A stretch of DNA of 35,029 nucleotides from Magnetospirillum sulfuroxidans (GTDB lineage Bacteria; Pseudomonadota; Alphaproteobacteria; Rhodospirillales; Magnetospirillaceae), in the NCBI RefSeq assembly GCF_018224925.1, contig NZ_JAGTUF010000031.1, forward strand, positions 1-35,029. Reading direction: 5' to 3'. How positions within the stretch are numbered: the stretch's first letter is position 1; each line of letters opens with the position of its first letter. The position numbers and the translations under genes were made by a program. The notes beneath the pieces are model-generated. The model was given only the letters and a program-made list of their open reading frames with translations. It was not told the DNA's origin and searched no databases. Below are positions 11,014 through 20,217 of this stretch, one piece after another.

Positions 11014-13353
11014 TCAGCCCTTTTTCTTGGCGCGGGCGAAGGCTTCGGCGAAAGCACCGCCGCCCATGCCGCCGGCCGGCGGCTTGGCCTCGGTCCGCGC
11101 CTTGCCCGCCGCCGGACGCGAATGCTCTCGCTGATCGCGTTCTTGCGGCCGAGCCGGCGCCGGAGCATCGCCCTTGCGCATGGTGAGCGCGATCCGCTTT
11201 CGCTTCAAGTCTACTTCCAAGACCTTGACGCTGACCACGTCGCCGGGCTTGACCACCTCGTGCGGGTCCTTGACGAAGCGGTCGGCCAGGGCCGAAACAT
11301 GCACCAAGCCGTCCTGATGAACGCCGATATCGACGAAAGCACCGAAATTAGTGACGTTGGTGACCACCCCTTCCAAGATCATGCCGGGCTGCAAATCCTC
11401 CATGGTCTCGACCCCGTCCTTGAACGACGCGGTCTTGAATTCAGGCCGGGGATCGCGGCCGGGCTTTTCCAATTCCTTGATGATGTCGCGCACCGTCGGT
11501 TCGCCGAAACGTTCGTCGGTGAATTGCGCCGGCTTCAACGACCGCAGAAAGGTGACATCGCCGATCATCGCCTTCAGCTCGCAGGCCGCGGCACGGGCCA
11601 TGCGCTGAACCACTTCATAGGCTTCCGGGTGAACCGCGCTGGCATCCAACGGATTATTGCCGTTGGCGACGCGCAGAAAGCCCGCCGCCTGTTCGAAAGC
11701 CTTTGGTCCCAGCCGATCCACTTGCTTGAGCGCCTCGCGGCTGGCGAAGGGGCCATTGGCGTCGCGAAAGGCGACGATATTGGCGGCGACATTGGCCGAC
11801 AATCCGGCGACGCGGGCCAAAAGCGGGGCCGAGGCGGTGTTGACCTCGACACCGACCGCGTTCACGCAATCTTCCACCACCGCATCCAACTGGCGGCCCA
11901 GACGCGACTGGTTGACGTCGTGCTGATACTGGCCGACGCCGATGGATTTGGGATCGATCTTGACCAGTTCCGCCAAGGGGTCCTGCAAGCGCCGGGCGAT
12001 GGAAACCGCGCCGCGCAGCGAGACGTCCAGACCGGGGAATTCCTTGGCCGCCAATTCCGAGGCGGAATAGACCGAGGCGCCGGCTTCCGACACCACCAGC
12101 TTTTCCATCTTCAGTTCGGGATTGCGCTTCATCAGCTCGACCACCAGACGTTCGGTCTCCCGCGACGCCGTGCCGTTGCCGATGGCCACCAGTTCCACCT
12201 TGTGCTTGCGGCATAGACCGGCCAGGGTCATCAACGACCCCATGATGTCCTGCTTGGGCGGGAACGGATAAACGACGGAAGTGTCGACCACCTTGCCGGT
12301 CTGATCGACCACGGCGACCTTGACGCCGGTGCGGATGCCCGGATCAAGCCCCAAGGTCGGGCGCAGCCCGGCCGGCGCCTGCAACAGCAACGCGCGCAAA
12401 TTGCGGGCGAAAACGCTGATCGCTTCCTCTTCCGCCGCTTCACGCAGACGGCCGGTCAGCTCCAACTCCAAATGCAGATGAATTTTCACGCGCCAGGCCC
12501 ACCGCACGGTTTCCGCCAGCCAGGCATCGGCGGCACGGCCGCGATCCGCGATGTTAAAGGCCCGCGCGATCTTGAGTTCGCACTCGCCGGGGCCTTTGAA
12601 AACCTGGCCTTCTGGAACCGCGGCTTCGTCGCCCGGCAATAGTTTCAGATTCAAAACGTTTTCATTGCGACCACGGAACAAGGCCAAGGCCCGGTGCGAC
12701 GGAATGGCCTTGATCGCTTCGCGGTAATCGAAATAGTCGCTGAACTTGGCGCCCTTTTCCGCCATGCCCTCGGCCAGGGTGGAAAACAGCACGGCGCTGT
12801 CCCACAAATGATCGCGCAAGCCGCCCAGCAAGGTGGCGTTCTCGGCCATGCGCTCCATCAGAATCTGACGCGCCCCGTCCAGGGCGGCCTTGATATCGGC
12901 CACCGCCTCGGTGACGTATTGGGCCGCTTCGGTTTCCGGCGCCAGATTGGGGTCGCCCAGCAGCGCATCGGCCAACGGCTCCAATCCGTTCTCGCGCGCG
13001 ATCTGGGCCTTGGTCCGGCGCTTTTGCTTATAAGGCAGATACAAATCTTCCAGCCGCGCCTTGCTGTCGGCACTGGCGATCTGACCAGCCAGTTCGGGGG
13101 TCATCTTGCCTTGTTCGTCGATGGATTTGACGATGGCCGTCCGCCGTTCCTCGAGCTCGCGCAAATAAACCAGCCGCTCGTCCAGGGTTCGCAACTGGGT
13201 ATCGTCCAGGCCGCCGGTGGCTTCCTTGCGATAGCGGGCGACGAAGGGAACCGTGGCGCCTTCGTCCAAAAGCGCGATGGTGGCGGTCACCTGGGCTTCA
13301 CGCACCCCCAATTCCTGGGCGATACGGGCGGCAATGGGGGGAAGAGCGGTCAT
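11014..13353 (-). CDS. tex: Tex family RNA-binding protein (S1 domain, transcription accessory protein)
   Basis: This 779-residue protein matches the full Tex layout. The N-terminal helical domain holds [21 protein letters not shown]. The central YqgF/RNase H-like domain holds [17 protein letters not shown] near 335. Helix-hairpin-helix motifs and [12 protein letters not shown] near 480-500 follow, and a C-terminal S1 RNA-binding domain covers about 655-725 ([21 protein letters not shown]). The tail after it is rich in Arg, Ala, Pro and Gly. Tex binds nucleic acid and the transcription machinery and is widely conserved; its precise role is still loose. The gene is divergent from the glucan synthase gene. 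The ATG at 13353 has only a weak GGA as ribosome site. Confidence 0.96.
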   Translation of the reverse strand: MTALPPIAARIAQELGVREAQVTATIALLDEGATVPFVARYRKEATGGLDDTQLRTLDERLVYLRELEERRTAIVKSIDEQGKMTPELAGQIASADSKARLEDLYLPYKQKRRTKAQIARENGLEPLADALLGDPNLAPETEAAQYVTEAVADIKAALDGARQILMERMAENATLLGGLRDHLWDSAVLFSTLAEGMAEKGAKFSDYFDYREAIKAIPSHRALALFRGRNENVLNLKLLPGDEAAVPEGQVFKGPGECELKIARAFNIADRGRAADAWLAETVRWAWRVKIHLHLELELTGRLREAAEEEAISVFARNLRALLLQAPAGLRPTLGLDPGIRTGVKVAVVDQTGKVVDTSVVYPFPPKQDIMGSLMTLAGLCRKHKVELVAIGNGTASRETERLVVELMKRNPELKMEKLVVSEAGASVYSASELAAKEFPGLDVSLRGAVSIARRLQDPLAELVKIDPKSIGVGQYQHDVNQSRLGRQLDAVVEDCVNAVGVEVNTASAPLLARVAGLSANVAANIVAFRDANGPFASREALKQVDRLGPKAFEQAAGFLRVANGNNPLDASAVHPEAYEVVQRMARAAACELKAMIGDVTFLRSLKPAQFTDERFGEPTVRDIIKELEKPGRDPRPEFKTASFKDGVETMEDLQPGMILEGVVTNVTNFGAFVDIGVHQDGLVHVSALADRFVKDPHEVVKPGDVVSVKVLEVDLKRKRIALTMRKGDAPAPARPQERDQREHSRPAAGKARTEAKPPAGGMGGGAFAEAFARAKKKG

Positions 13354-13453
13354 GAAGGGTCCATCTGCGGTGAAACTTGAACCGAATTGTTTAGCCTGCC
13401 CGGCCGGCTGGGGGAAGCGTAAACGCCGTGCCCCAATTTAGCCGCATGCCCGT

Positions 13454-13515
13454 GCTGTCATCGTGGTCTCTGGACAGCCGATTCGGGACGGAATACTGTC
13501 CGGTAGTGATATTCC
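13454..13515. promoter_or_regulatory. Two inverted repeats upstream of the glucan synthase gene
   Basis: GCTGTC (13454-13459) faces GACAGC (13473-13478), and GGAATA (13490-13495) faces TATTCC (13510-13515). The second dyad ends 21 bases before the synthase start, where an operator or leader hairpin could act. The 13354-13536 gap separates divergent genes and otherwise shows no clear -35/-10 pair. Confidence 0.25.
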
Positions 13516-13536
13516 CCCTGGTGGATTACAGCTTCC

Positions 13537-16182
13537 ATGCGTCTTTCGGGCATCCTCGTCCTTATCGTCATCGTCCTCGCCAATCTCGGGTTCTGGGCAG
13601 CCTTGAACCAACCCAAGAGCGGCCTGCCATGGGCCGGCACCATTCAATCGGTGTCGTTCTCGCCGTCGCGCGCCGACGATGATCCCACCGTGGCCCGCTT
13701 GATGCCGCAATTGGAAGACACCTTGCTGGCCACCCGCGACGAAATGGACGAAGACCTCGCCATGTTGTCGGGCAAGGTCAACCAGGTCCGCACCTATTCC
13801 ACCTTAGAGGGGCTGGACCAAGTTCCCGAACTGGCCGGCAAGCATGGGATCAAAGCCCTGCCTGGCGCCTGGCTGGACGAGCGGCTGGGGCGCAACGAGC
13901 GGGAAATCAACAATATCGTCCGCATCGCCCGCGACAATCCCAACGTCGAGCGCATCATCGTCGGCAACGAAAATCTGACGCTGCACCGTCTGACGCCGGA
14001 ACAGATGATCCGCTATATCCGCCGGGTCCGGGCCGAGATCCCCGCCCGCGTCAAGATCAGCACGGCGGAAGCGTGGTCGATCTGGCTGGAACACCCGGAA
14101 CTGGCCCAGGAAGTCGATTTCATCACCATCCACACCTTGCCGTTCTGGGAACGCGTCGATATCGACGAAGCGTTGGCCTTCACCCAGCGCATGGTGCACG
14201 AAGTCAAGGCCGCCTATCCCGACAAGCCCTTGTTCATCGGTGAAGTGGGCTGGCCGTCGGCCGGGCGCTCCTATGGCCGGGCGGAACCATCCCTGGTCAA
14301 CCAAGCGCTGTTCCTGCGCCGCTTCCTCAATTGGGCAAACGAGGAAGGGCTGGATTACAACGTCGTCGAAGCCTTCGATCAGCCCTGGAAAGTCAATCTG
14401 GACGGGACCGCCTCGGAAAAGCATTGGGGCATCTTCACCGTTGAACGCACGCCGAAATTCGACTGGATCGGCCCGGTGATCGAATTCCAGGAATGGCCGT
14501 TCCAAGCCGCCGCCGCGACCCTGATCGCCTTTTTGCCGGTGGTGTGGTTCCTGATGCGCTGGAAGGATTTGCGCCTTGCCGGCAAGGTGTTCTTCGGCAT
14601 GCTGGTGCAATTTGCCGCCACCTTGGTGATCTGGACCATGTCGACCCCGGTGGTCCGCGATCTGGCCCCCGCCACCGAGTTGATGATCTTCGTCTTGCTG
14701 CCAGCGCAATTGCTGTTGCTGGTGGTGGTCCTGATCAACGGCATCGAAGTCACCGAACTGACCTGGGCCGGACGGTTGAAACGCGGGTTCAAGCCGCATG
14801 CCCCCGATGTCATCAAGCGCTTCCCCAAGGTGTCGCTGCATCTGCCGTGCTATAACGAACCGCCCGAAATGGTCAAACTGACCATCGACAGCCTGATGGC
14901 GCTGGATTACCCCAACTTCGAAATCATCGTCTTGGACAACAACACCAAGAAGGAAGAAGTGTGGAAACCGATCGAGGCCTATTGCGCCTCGTTGGGGGAC
15001 CGGGTGAAATTCTATCACCTCGCGCCGTGGCCCGGCGCCAAGGCCGGGGCGCTGAATTTCGGCCTGTCGGTCACCGACCCGGAAGCCGAGATCATCGGCG
15101 TCGTCGATTCCGATTATCAGGTGCGCAAGGATTGGCTGTCGTCGCTGGTGCCTTATTTCGAGGATCCCAAGGTCGGCCACGTTCAGGCCCCCCAGGACCA
15201 CCGTGACTGGGAACGCGACCTGTTCAAGGAAATGATCAACTGGGAATATGCCGGCTTCTTCGATATCGGCATGGTGTTCCGCAACGAAGCCAACGCCATC
15301 ATCCAGCATGGCACCATGACCCTGGTCCGCAAAAAAGCGATGGAAGATGCCGGCGAATGGGCCGAGTGGTGCATCGTCGAGGACGCCGAATTGGGCCTGC
15401 GCATGATGAAGCTGGGCTATGAATCGGTCTACATTCAAGAACGCATGGGCCACGGCCTGGTGCCCGACAGCTTCATGGCCTACAAGAAGCAGCGCTTCCG
15501 CTGGGCCTATGGCGCCGTGCAGATCCTCAAGGCCCACTGGAAAACCCTGGTTCCATTCCGGGAAACCGGCCTGACCGCCGGACAGAAATATCACTTCATT
15601 TCCGGTTGGTTGCCGTGGTTCGCCGACGGCTTCTATCTGATGTTCTGTCTGACCAGCCTGTTCTGGACGGCGGGCATGGTGTTCGCCCCGCGTTATTTCG
15701 ACACTCCCTTGGCCTTCTTCATCCTGCCCACGGTGGGCGTGTTCATCGCCAAGATCATCCACCACATCTTCCTTTACACCACCCGGGTCAAATGCGGCTG
15801 GAAACAGCGCCTGCTGTCGGCGGTGGCCGGCATGGGGCTGACCTATGCCATTGCCTGGGCCATGTGGCAGGGGATCTTCACCAAGCACACGCCATTCATG
15901 CGCACACCCAAAATGGCGGAAAAGGTCGGCATCAAGGATGCGGTGAAGATGACGGCCGAGGAAACCACCCTGATGCTGGCCCACTGGCTGGCGGCGGTGG
16001 CGGTGTTGCTTCCCGGCCATAATTACCAGGACCCTGAAATCCGCCTGTGGGCGGTGGTGCTGGTGGTGCAAAGCATGCCGTTCCTGGCCGCCCTGGTCAG
16101 TTCGATCATCTCGACCTTTCCCAGCCGGCCCGCCCCGACCAAGGCAGAAGGAACCCCGTCGTCCGTCGCCGTGGCGGAATAA
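13537..16182 (+). CDS. GH17-GT2 membrane glucan synthase (NdvB-like, beta-1,3-glucan)
   Basis: An 881-residue inner-membrane protein fusing two carbohydrate domains. A signal anchor covers 3-22. Residues 35-312 are a GH17 (beta-1,3-glucanase/transglycosylase) domain on the periplasmic side, with likely acid E145 in VGNEN and nucleophile E236 in IGEVGWPS. Membrane segments follow at about 322-340, 347-368 and 380-401. A cytoplasmic GT2 domain covers about 430-660, with DSD at 524-526, the acidic pair ED at 615-616 and QRFRW at 652-656, so all processive-synthase motifs are intact. About five more membrane helices end the protein. The same fusion occurs in Pseudomonas NdvB, which makes cyclic beta-glucans; product and linkage here are inferred. 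The gene stands alone. Confidence 0.88.
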   Translation: MRLSGILVLIVIVLANLGFWAALNQPKSGLPWAGTIQSVSFSPSRADDDPTVARLMPQLEDTLLATRDEMDEDLAMLSGKVNQVRTYSTLEGLDQVPELAGKHGIKALPGAWLDERLGRNEREINNIVRIARDNPNVERIIVGNENLTLHRLTPEQMIRYIRRVRAEIPARVKISTAEAWSIWLEHPELAQEVDFITIHTLPFWERVDIDEALAFTQRMVHEVKAAYPDKPLFIGEVGWPSAGRSYGRAEPSLVNQALFLRRFLNWANEEGLDYNVVEAFDQPWKVNLDGTASEKHWGIFTVERTPKFDWIGPVIEFQEWPFQAAAATLIAFLPVVWFLMRWKDLRLAGKVFFGMLVQFAATLVIWTMSTPVVRDLAPATELMIFVLLPAQLLLLVVVLINGIEVTELTWAGRLKRGFKPHAPDVIKRFPKVSLHLPCYNEPPEMVKLTIDSLMALDYPNFEIIVLDNNTKKEEVWKPIEAYCASLGDRVKFYHLAPWPGAKAGALNFGLSVTDPEAEIIGVVDSDYQVRKDWLSSLVPYFEDPKVGHVQAPQDHRDWERDLFKEMINWEYAGFFDIGMVFRNEANAIIQHGTMTLVRKKAMEDAGEWAEWCIVEDAELGLRMMKLGYESVYIQERMGHGLVPDSFMAYKKQRFRWAYGAVQILKAHWKTLVPFRETGLTAGQKYHFISGWLPWFADGFYLMFCLTSLFWTAGMVFAPRYFDTPLAFFILPTVGVFIAKIIHHIFLYTTRVKCGWKQRLLSAVAGMGLTYAIAWAMWQGIFTKHTPFMRTPKMAEKVGIKDAVKMTAEETTLMLAHWLAAVAVLLPGHNYQDPEIRLWAVVLVVQSMPFLAALVSSIISTFPSRPAPTKAEGTPSSVAVAE

Positions 16183-16220
16183 GCTCCCCTCCCCCTGGCG
16201 TTAGCCACATACCTATGGTA

Positions 16221-16244
16221 TGGTCTTCTGGTCTTCTGGTCTTC
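16221..16244. repeat. Three perfect tandem copies of TGGTCTTC
   Basis: The 8-base unit TGGTCTTC occurs at 16221, 16229 and 16237, ending 24 bases before the kinase ATG. A TATGGT -10-like hexamer (16214-16219) lies just upstream. The unit length is not a multiple of three, but the repeat is outside the coding sequence. It could be a direct-repeat binding site or a slippage-prone spacer that alters expression. Confidence 0.85.
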
Positions 16245-16268
16245 GCCCGATCAAAGAGGGGGGCCGCA

Positions 16269-17789
16269 ATGCATAAAGTTCTCGTCGTCGAGGACAGCCG
16301 CTTCTTCACCCAGATCATCCGTCGCGGCATTGAAGGGCGGCTGGGCTACCATATGCTATGCGCGGCCTCGGCGGCTGAAGCGCGGATCATCTTGGCCGAG
16401 CACGGCGATTCCATCCTGATCGCCTTGCTCGACCTGCATCTGCCCGACGCCGCCAACGGCGAAATCATCGACGTGGTCGCCCCCTACAAGATTCCCTCGG
16501 TGGTTTTCACCGGCTCGTTTAGCGATGAATTGCGCGAATTCGTCCTTTCCAAGCATGCGGTCGATTACATCACGAAGGACGGACCGGGAAATTTCGATCT
16601 GGTGCTTGATCTGGTGCAGCGGATCAGCCGGAACCAGCACACCACCATTTTGGTGGTCGATGATTCCCGCGTTTCACGTCATTACATCCACGATCTCCTC
16701 ACCCTGCACCGCTTCACCGTGCTGCAGGCCAGTTGCGGCGATGAAGCCCTGGCCCTGTGTGAGGCTCACCCGGAAATCAATCTGGCCATCGTCGATTACA
16801 ACATGCCCGGCATGAACGGTGTCGAATTGTGCCGCAAGATCAGGAGCAAACGCAGCCGCCACGATCTGGTGATCATCGGCGTCTCCGCCTATGGCAACAA
16901 CGTCGTGTCGGCCCAATTCATGAAAAGCGGCGCCAACGACTACCTGAACAAGCCGTTCGTGCCGGAAGAATTCTTTTGCCGCCTGTATCAGAACCTGGAT
17001 CAGATCGAACGCATCGGCGCCTTGCAGAAGGCAGACATCCAATTGCGCGACATCGCGGCGAAGGCCCAGGCTGCCAATGACGCCAAAACCAGCGTCATCA
17101 CCCATCTCAGCCATGAATTGTGCTCGCCGTTGAACGCCGTCATGGGCTTCGCCCAATTGCTGACCTCGCCGCACAGCCCCCTGGCCGAGCGCGAACTCGC
17201 CATGGTCGGCAACATCTTGCAGGCGGGCAAGATGATGCACGGCCTGATCACCGACATCCTTGATATCGCCCGCATTGAATCCGGCCACATCACCTTGGAG
17301 GAAATGCCGGTATGCCTGCCCACCCTGGCCGCCGAGATCATCGAGATGATGGGGCCGGCGGCCGGCGACCAAGGCGTGCGCCTGCACGCCCACCACCAGA
17401 CCGAGGCAATGAAAGTGTACGGGGATGCCCGGCGCCTGCGACAGGTGCTGGTCAACTTGCTGACCAATGCCATCAAATTCACCCCGCCGGGCGGTGATGT
17501 GCACGTGGCCATCGGCGTCGATCCACATACCCGTCCGACATTAGAAATCCGCGACACCGGCTGCGGCATGGACGCAGCCGGGATTGTCACGGCGCTGCAA
17601 CCCTTTGGTCAGGTGGGATCTGTCCGTGACCGGGCCAAGGGTCTGGGCCTGGGCCTGCCTTTGGCCAAATCCCTGGTGGAATTACATCAAGGCGACCTGA
17701 TGGTGAACAGCCAGCCCGGCCAGGGCACCACCATCACCGTCACCTTGCCGGCCGAGCGGCTCTTGCGTCAGGGCCAAGGCCCGGCCTAA
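16269..17789 (+). CDS. Soluble REC-REC-histidine kinase, first gene of the H2-sensor operon
   Basis: A 506-residue cytoplasmic signalling protein. Receiver 1 covers 1-120 with phospho-acceptor D55 (LLDLHLPDA), T81 and K103. Receiver 2 covers 125-245 with D176 (IVDYNMPGMNG) and K228. A HisKA dimerisation domain follows with H282 in LSHELCSPLNAVMGF. The last domain is HATPase_c with an N box at about 395-405 (LVNLLTNAIKF) and the G boxes DTGCGM and GLGLGLPLAK. No PAS domain and no membrane segment are seen. The tandem receivers resemble those normally attached to GGDEF domains, so this is an unusual arrangement. GAGGGGGG before ATG 16269 fixes the start; the open frame to its left overlaps the synthase gene. 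hupU starts only 9 bases downstream, suggesting a shared message and a shared H2-response pathway. Confidence 0.92.
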   Translation: MHKVLVVEDSRFFTQIIRRGIEGRLGYHMLCAASAAEARIILAEHGDSILIALLDLHLPDAANGEIIDVVAPYKIPSVVFTGSFSDELREFVLSKHAVDYITKDGPGNFDLVLDLVQRISRNQHTTILVVDDSRVSRHYIHDLLTLHRFTVLQASCGDEALALCEAHPEINLAIVDYNMPGMNGVELCRKIRSKRSRHDLVIIGVSAYGNNVVSAQFMKSGANDYLNKPFVPEEFFCRLYQNLDQIERIGALQKADIQLRDIAAKAQAANDAKTSVITHLSHELCSPLNAVMGFAQLLTSPHSPLAERELAMVGNILQAGKMMHGLITDILDIARIESGHITLEEMPVCLPTLAAEIIEMMGPAAGDQGVRLHAHHQTEAMKVYGDARRLRQVLVNLLTNAIKFTPPGGDVHVAIGVDPHTRPTLEIRDTGCGMDAAGIVTALQPFGQVGSVRDRAKGLGLGLPLAKSLVELHQGDLMVNSQPGQGTTITVTLPAERLLRQGQGPA

Positions 17790-17798
17790 GCTGGCCCG

Positions 17799-18791
17799 AT
17801 GATCACCCCGTTTTCCATCCTCTGGCTTCAGGCCGGCTCGTGCGGTGGCTGCACCATGTCGGCGCTGGCCGCCGACGATGTCGGTCTGGTGCGGGCTTTG
17901 GCCCGCTTCGGCATCCGCCTGCTGTGGCATCCGTCACTTTCCGAGGAAACCGGGGCCGAGGCCCTGTCCATCCTGGAAGACGCCGCCACCGGCCGGGTCC
18001 GGGTCGATGCCTTGTGTGTGGAAGGCGCGGCGCTGACCGGCCCCAACGGCACGGGCCGTTTTCAGATCATGTCGGGCACCGGCAAGCCGGTGACCCAGTG
18101 GATCAAGGCCATCGCCGCCCACGCCCGTCATGTGGTCGCCGTCGGCTCGTGCGCGGCCTTTGGCGGCATTCCCGCCGGTGAAACCAATCCCACCGACGCC
18201 GTCGCCCTGCAATATGGCGATAACAGCCTGTTGGGCGCCGATTTTCGCGGCCAAGCCGGCTTGCCGGTAATCAATGTCGCCGGCTGTGCCCCCCATCCCG
18301 GCTGGCTGGTGGAAAGTCTGGCCGAATTGGCCTTGTCGGATCGCTGCGCCTTGGACAGCCTGGGCCGACCGCGTGCCTTCGCCGATCACTTGGCCCATCA
18401 TGGGTGCGGCCGCAATGAATTTTACGAATTCAAGGCTTCGGCGGCGCGGCCATCCGATCGCGGCTGCCTGATGGAAAATCTTGGCTGCAAGGCGACCCAA
18501 GCCCCCGGCGATTGCAACATCCGCCGCTGGAACGGCCATGGATCGTGCACCGATGGCGGCTATGCCTGCATCAACTGCACCTCCCCCGGCTTCCAGGACC
18601 CCGGCGCCCCATTCACCGAAACCGCCAAGGTCGCGGGCATTCCGGTCGGTCTTCCGGTGGATATGCCCAAGGCTTGGTTCATCGCCCTGGCGGCATTGTC
18701 CAAATCGGCGACGCCCAAGCGGGTCCGCGCCAATGCCCATGCCGACCACGTCATCATCCCCCCCGCCCGCTTGCCGTCGAAACAATCATGA
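17799..18791 (+). CDS. hupU: H2-sensing [NiFe] hydrogenase small subunit, HupU/HoxB type
   Basis: The electron-transfer subunit of a regulatory (sensor) hydrogenase, 330 residues. It starts directly with the cluster-binding sequence and has no twin-arginine signal, so it stays in the cytoplasm, unlike energy-conserving uptake enzymes. Iron-sulfur ligands are visible: C15, C18, C118 and C163 for the proximal cluster; H200 or H201, C203, C223, C230, C239, C250, C257 and C260 for the other two. The opening LWLQAGSCGGCTMSAL and LCVEGAALTGPNGTGRF closely fit the HupU/HoxB group. It overlaps hupV by 4 bases (ATGA) and follows the kinase gene by 9. No maturation genes are nearby, so hyp factors must lie elsewhere. 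Confidence 0.93.
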   Translation: MITPFSILWLQAGSCGGCTMSALAADDVGLVRALARFGIRLLWHPSLSEETGAEALSILEDAATGRVRVDALCVEGAALTGPNGTGRFQIMSGTGKPVTQWIKAIAAHARHVVAVGSCAAFGGIPAGETNPTDAVALQYGDNSLLGADFRGQAGLPVINVAGCAPHPGWLVESLAELALSDRCALDSLGRPRAFADHLAHHGCGRNEFYEFKASAARPSDRGCLMENLGCKATQAPGDCNIRRWNGHGSCTDGGYACINCTSPGFQDPGAPFTETAKVAGIPVGLPVDMPKAWFIALAALSKSATPKRVRANAHADHVIIPPARLPSKQS

Positions 18792-20203
18792 GCCCCTCTT
18801 CGACCCGTCTGATCATCGGCCCCTTCAACCGGGTCGAGGGTGATCTGGAAGTGACCTTGGAACTCTCCGCCGGTCAAGTGCAATCGGCCCGCGTCACCGC
18901 GCCGTTATATCGCGGCTTCGAGCAAATTCTCGCCGGCCGTCCGCCCGAAGACGCCTTGGTCATCGCTCCACGGATTTGCGGGATCTGTTCCGTCTCGCAA
19001 TCGGTGGCCGCCGCCCGTGCCATCGCCGCCATCGCCGGCGCCGGCATGCCCGATAACGGCCGATTGGTGACCGACCTGGTGCTGGCGGCGGAAAACGCCG
19101 CCGACCACCTGACCCATTTCGTCTTGTTCTTCATGCCCGATTTCGCCCGCCCGCTTTATGCCGGCCGGCCGTGGTTCGAGACGGCGCGGCGCCGCTTTGC
19201 CGCCGAGGGCGGACAGACGGCGCAAACACTGGTGCCGGCCCGCGCCCGCTTCTTGCACCTGATGGGGCTGCTGGCCGGTAAATGGCCACATTCCCTGGCC
19301 CTGCAACCCGGCGGCGTCACCAAGGGCGTCGATAGCGGTGAACGCATCCGCCTGCTGGCCATCCTGGCCGATTTCCGCGCCGCCCTGGAAACCACCTTGT
19401 TCGCCGACCGACTGGAAACCATCGCCGCCCTCGACAGCGTCGCCGCCCTGCACAGCTGGAGCGCCGCCGCCGCTTGGGACCAGGGCGATTTCCGCCTGTT
19501 CCTGCACATTGCCGACGATCTGGGGCTGGAACGCCTGGGGCGCGGACCAAACCGATTCTTGTCTCATGGCAGTTTCGGCCTGTGGCCGGCGGGCATTGTC
19601 GCCGAGGGTGTGGCCGCGCCATTCCTTCCGCGCCACGTCAGCGAAGACTTGACCAGCGCCTGGATGGAGGGCCCCACCCAACCCGACGCCGACAAGGACG
19701 GCGCCTATTCCTGGTGCAAGGCGCCACGCCTGGAGGGGCGCAGCTTCGAGACCGGCGCCCTGGCCCGTCATCTGGTCGCCGGCGATCCGCTGGCCCGCGC
19801 CCTGGGGGCGAATGGCGGCACTGTTCTGGCCCGCGTCGTGCTGCGCCTGATCGAACTGGCCCGTCTGGTCATCGCCATGGAAGGCTGGACCAAACAAATC
19901 CGCCCCGGCGAACCGTTCTGCGTCGAATCACCGCTGCCCTTGCGCGGCAGCGGCTTCGGCCTGGTGGAAGCGGCACGCGGCGCCTTGTCGCATCGGCTGA
20001 CGTTGGAAGGCGGCTCTATCCGCGAATACGCCATCATCGCCCCCACCACCTGGAATTTCAGCCCCCGCGATGCCACCGGCAATCCCGGCCCGTTGGAACA
20101 AGCGCTGGAAGGCGCAACCCTGCAAGCGGGGGAAACCACCCCGATTGCCGTTCAGCACATCGTCCGCAGCTTCGATCCATGCATGGTGTGCACGGTGCAT
20201 TAA
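18788..20203 (+). CDS. hupV: H2-sensing [NiFe] hydrogenase large subunit, HupV/HoxC type
   Basis: The NiFe-site subunit, 471 residues. The N-terminal nickel motif reads RICGICSVSQ, with C64 and C67 and with Gln71 where uptake hydrogenases have His. The C-terminal motif is DPCMVCTVH (C465, C468), and the protein ends exactly at H471. Hydrogenases that need a maturation protease carry an extra tail after this His; regulatory ones lack it. Both traits, together with the HupU partner, mark an H2 sensor with low turnover rather than an energy enzyme. The ATG at 18788 overlaps the hupU stop, which suggests coupled translation. A longer in-frame opening back to 18512 lies inside hupU and is not coding. 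Confidence 0.94.
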   Translation: MSPSSTRLIIGPFNRVEGDLEVTLELSAGQVQSARVTAPLYRGFEQILAGRPPEDALVIAPRICGICSVSQSVAAARAIAAIAGAGMPDNGRLVTDLVLAAENAADHLTHFVLFFMPDFARPLYAGRPWFETARRRFAAEGGQTAQTLVPARARFLHLMGLLAGKWPHSLALQPGGVTKGVDSGERIRLLAILADFRAALETTLFADRLETIAALDSVAALHSWSAAAAWDQGDFRLFLHIADDLGLERLGRGPNRFLSHGSFGLWPAGIVAEGVAAPFLPRHVSEDLTSAWMEGPTQPDADKDGAYSWCKAPRLEGRSFETGALARHLVAGDPLARALGANGGTVLARVVLRLIELARLVIAMEGWTKQIRPGEPFCVESPLPLRGSGFGLVEAARGALSHRLTLEGGSIREYAIIAPTTWNFSPRDATGNPGPLEQALEGATLQAGETTPIAVQHIVRSFDPCMVCTVH

Positions 20204-20217
20204 CCGGAAACCCGCTG

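Noticed and set aside
11010-11168. N-terminal extension of the binding protein into tex
   Set aside because: It gives 53 Arg/Pro-rich residues before a perfect signal peptide; the short start at 11009 fits an exported protein.
13804-16071. A 755-codon minus-strand frame inside the glucan synthase gene
   Set aside because: No ribosome site and His/Gln/Gly-rich sequence; the opposite strand encodes intact GH17 and GT2 motifs.
17799-20203. Energy-conserving uptake hydrogenase
   Set aside because: No Tat signal on the small subunit, no C-terminal extension on the large subunit, Gln71 in the nickel motif, and no cytochrome b or maturation genes nearby.
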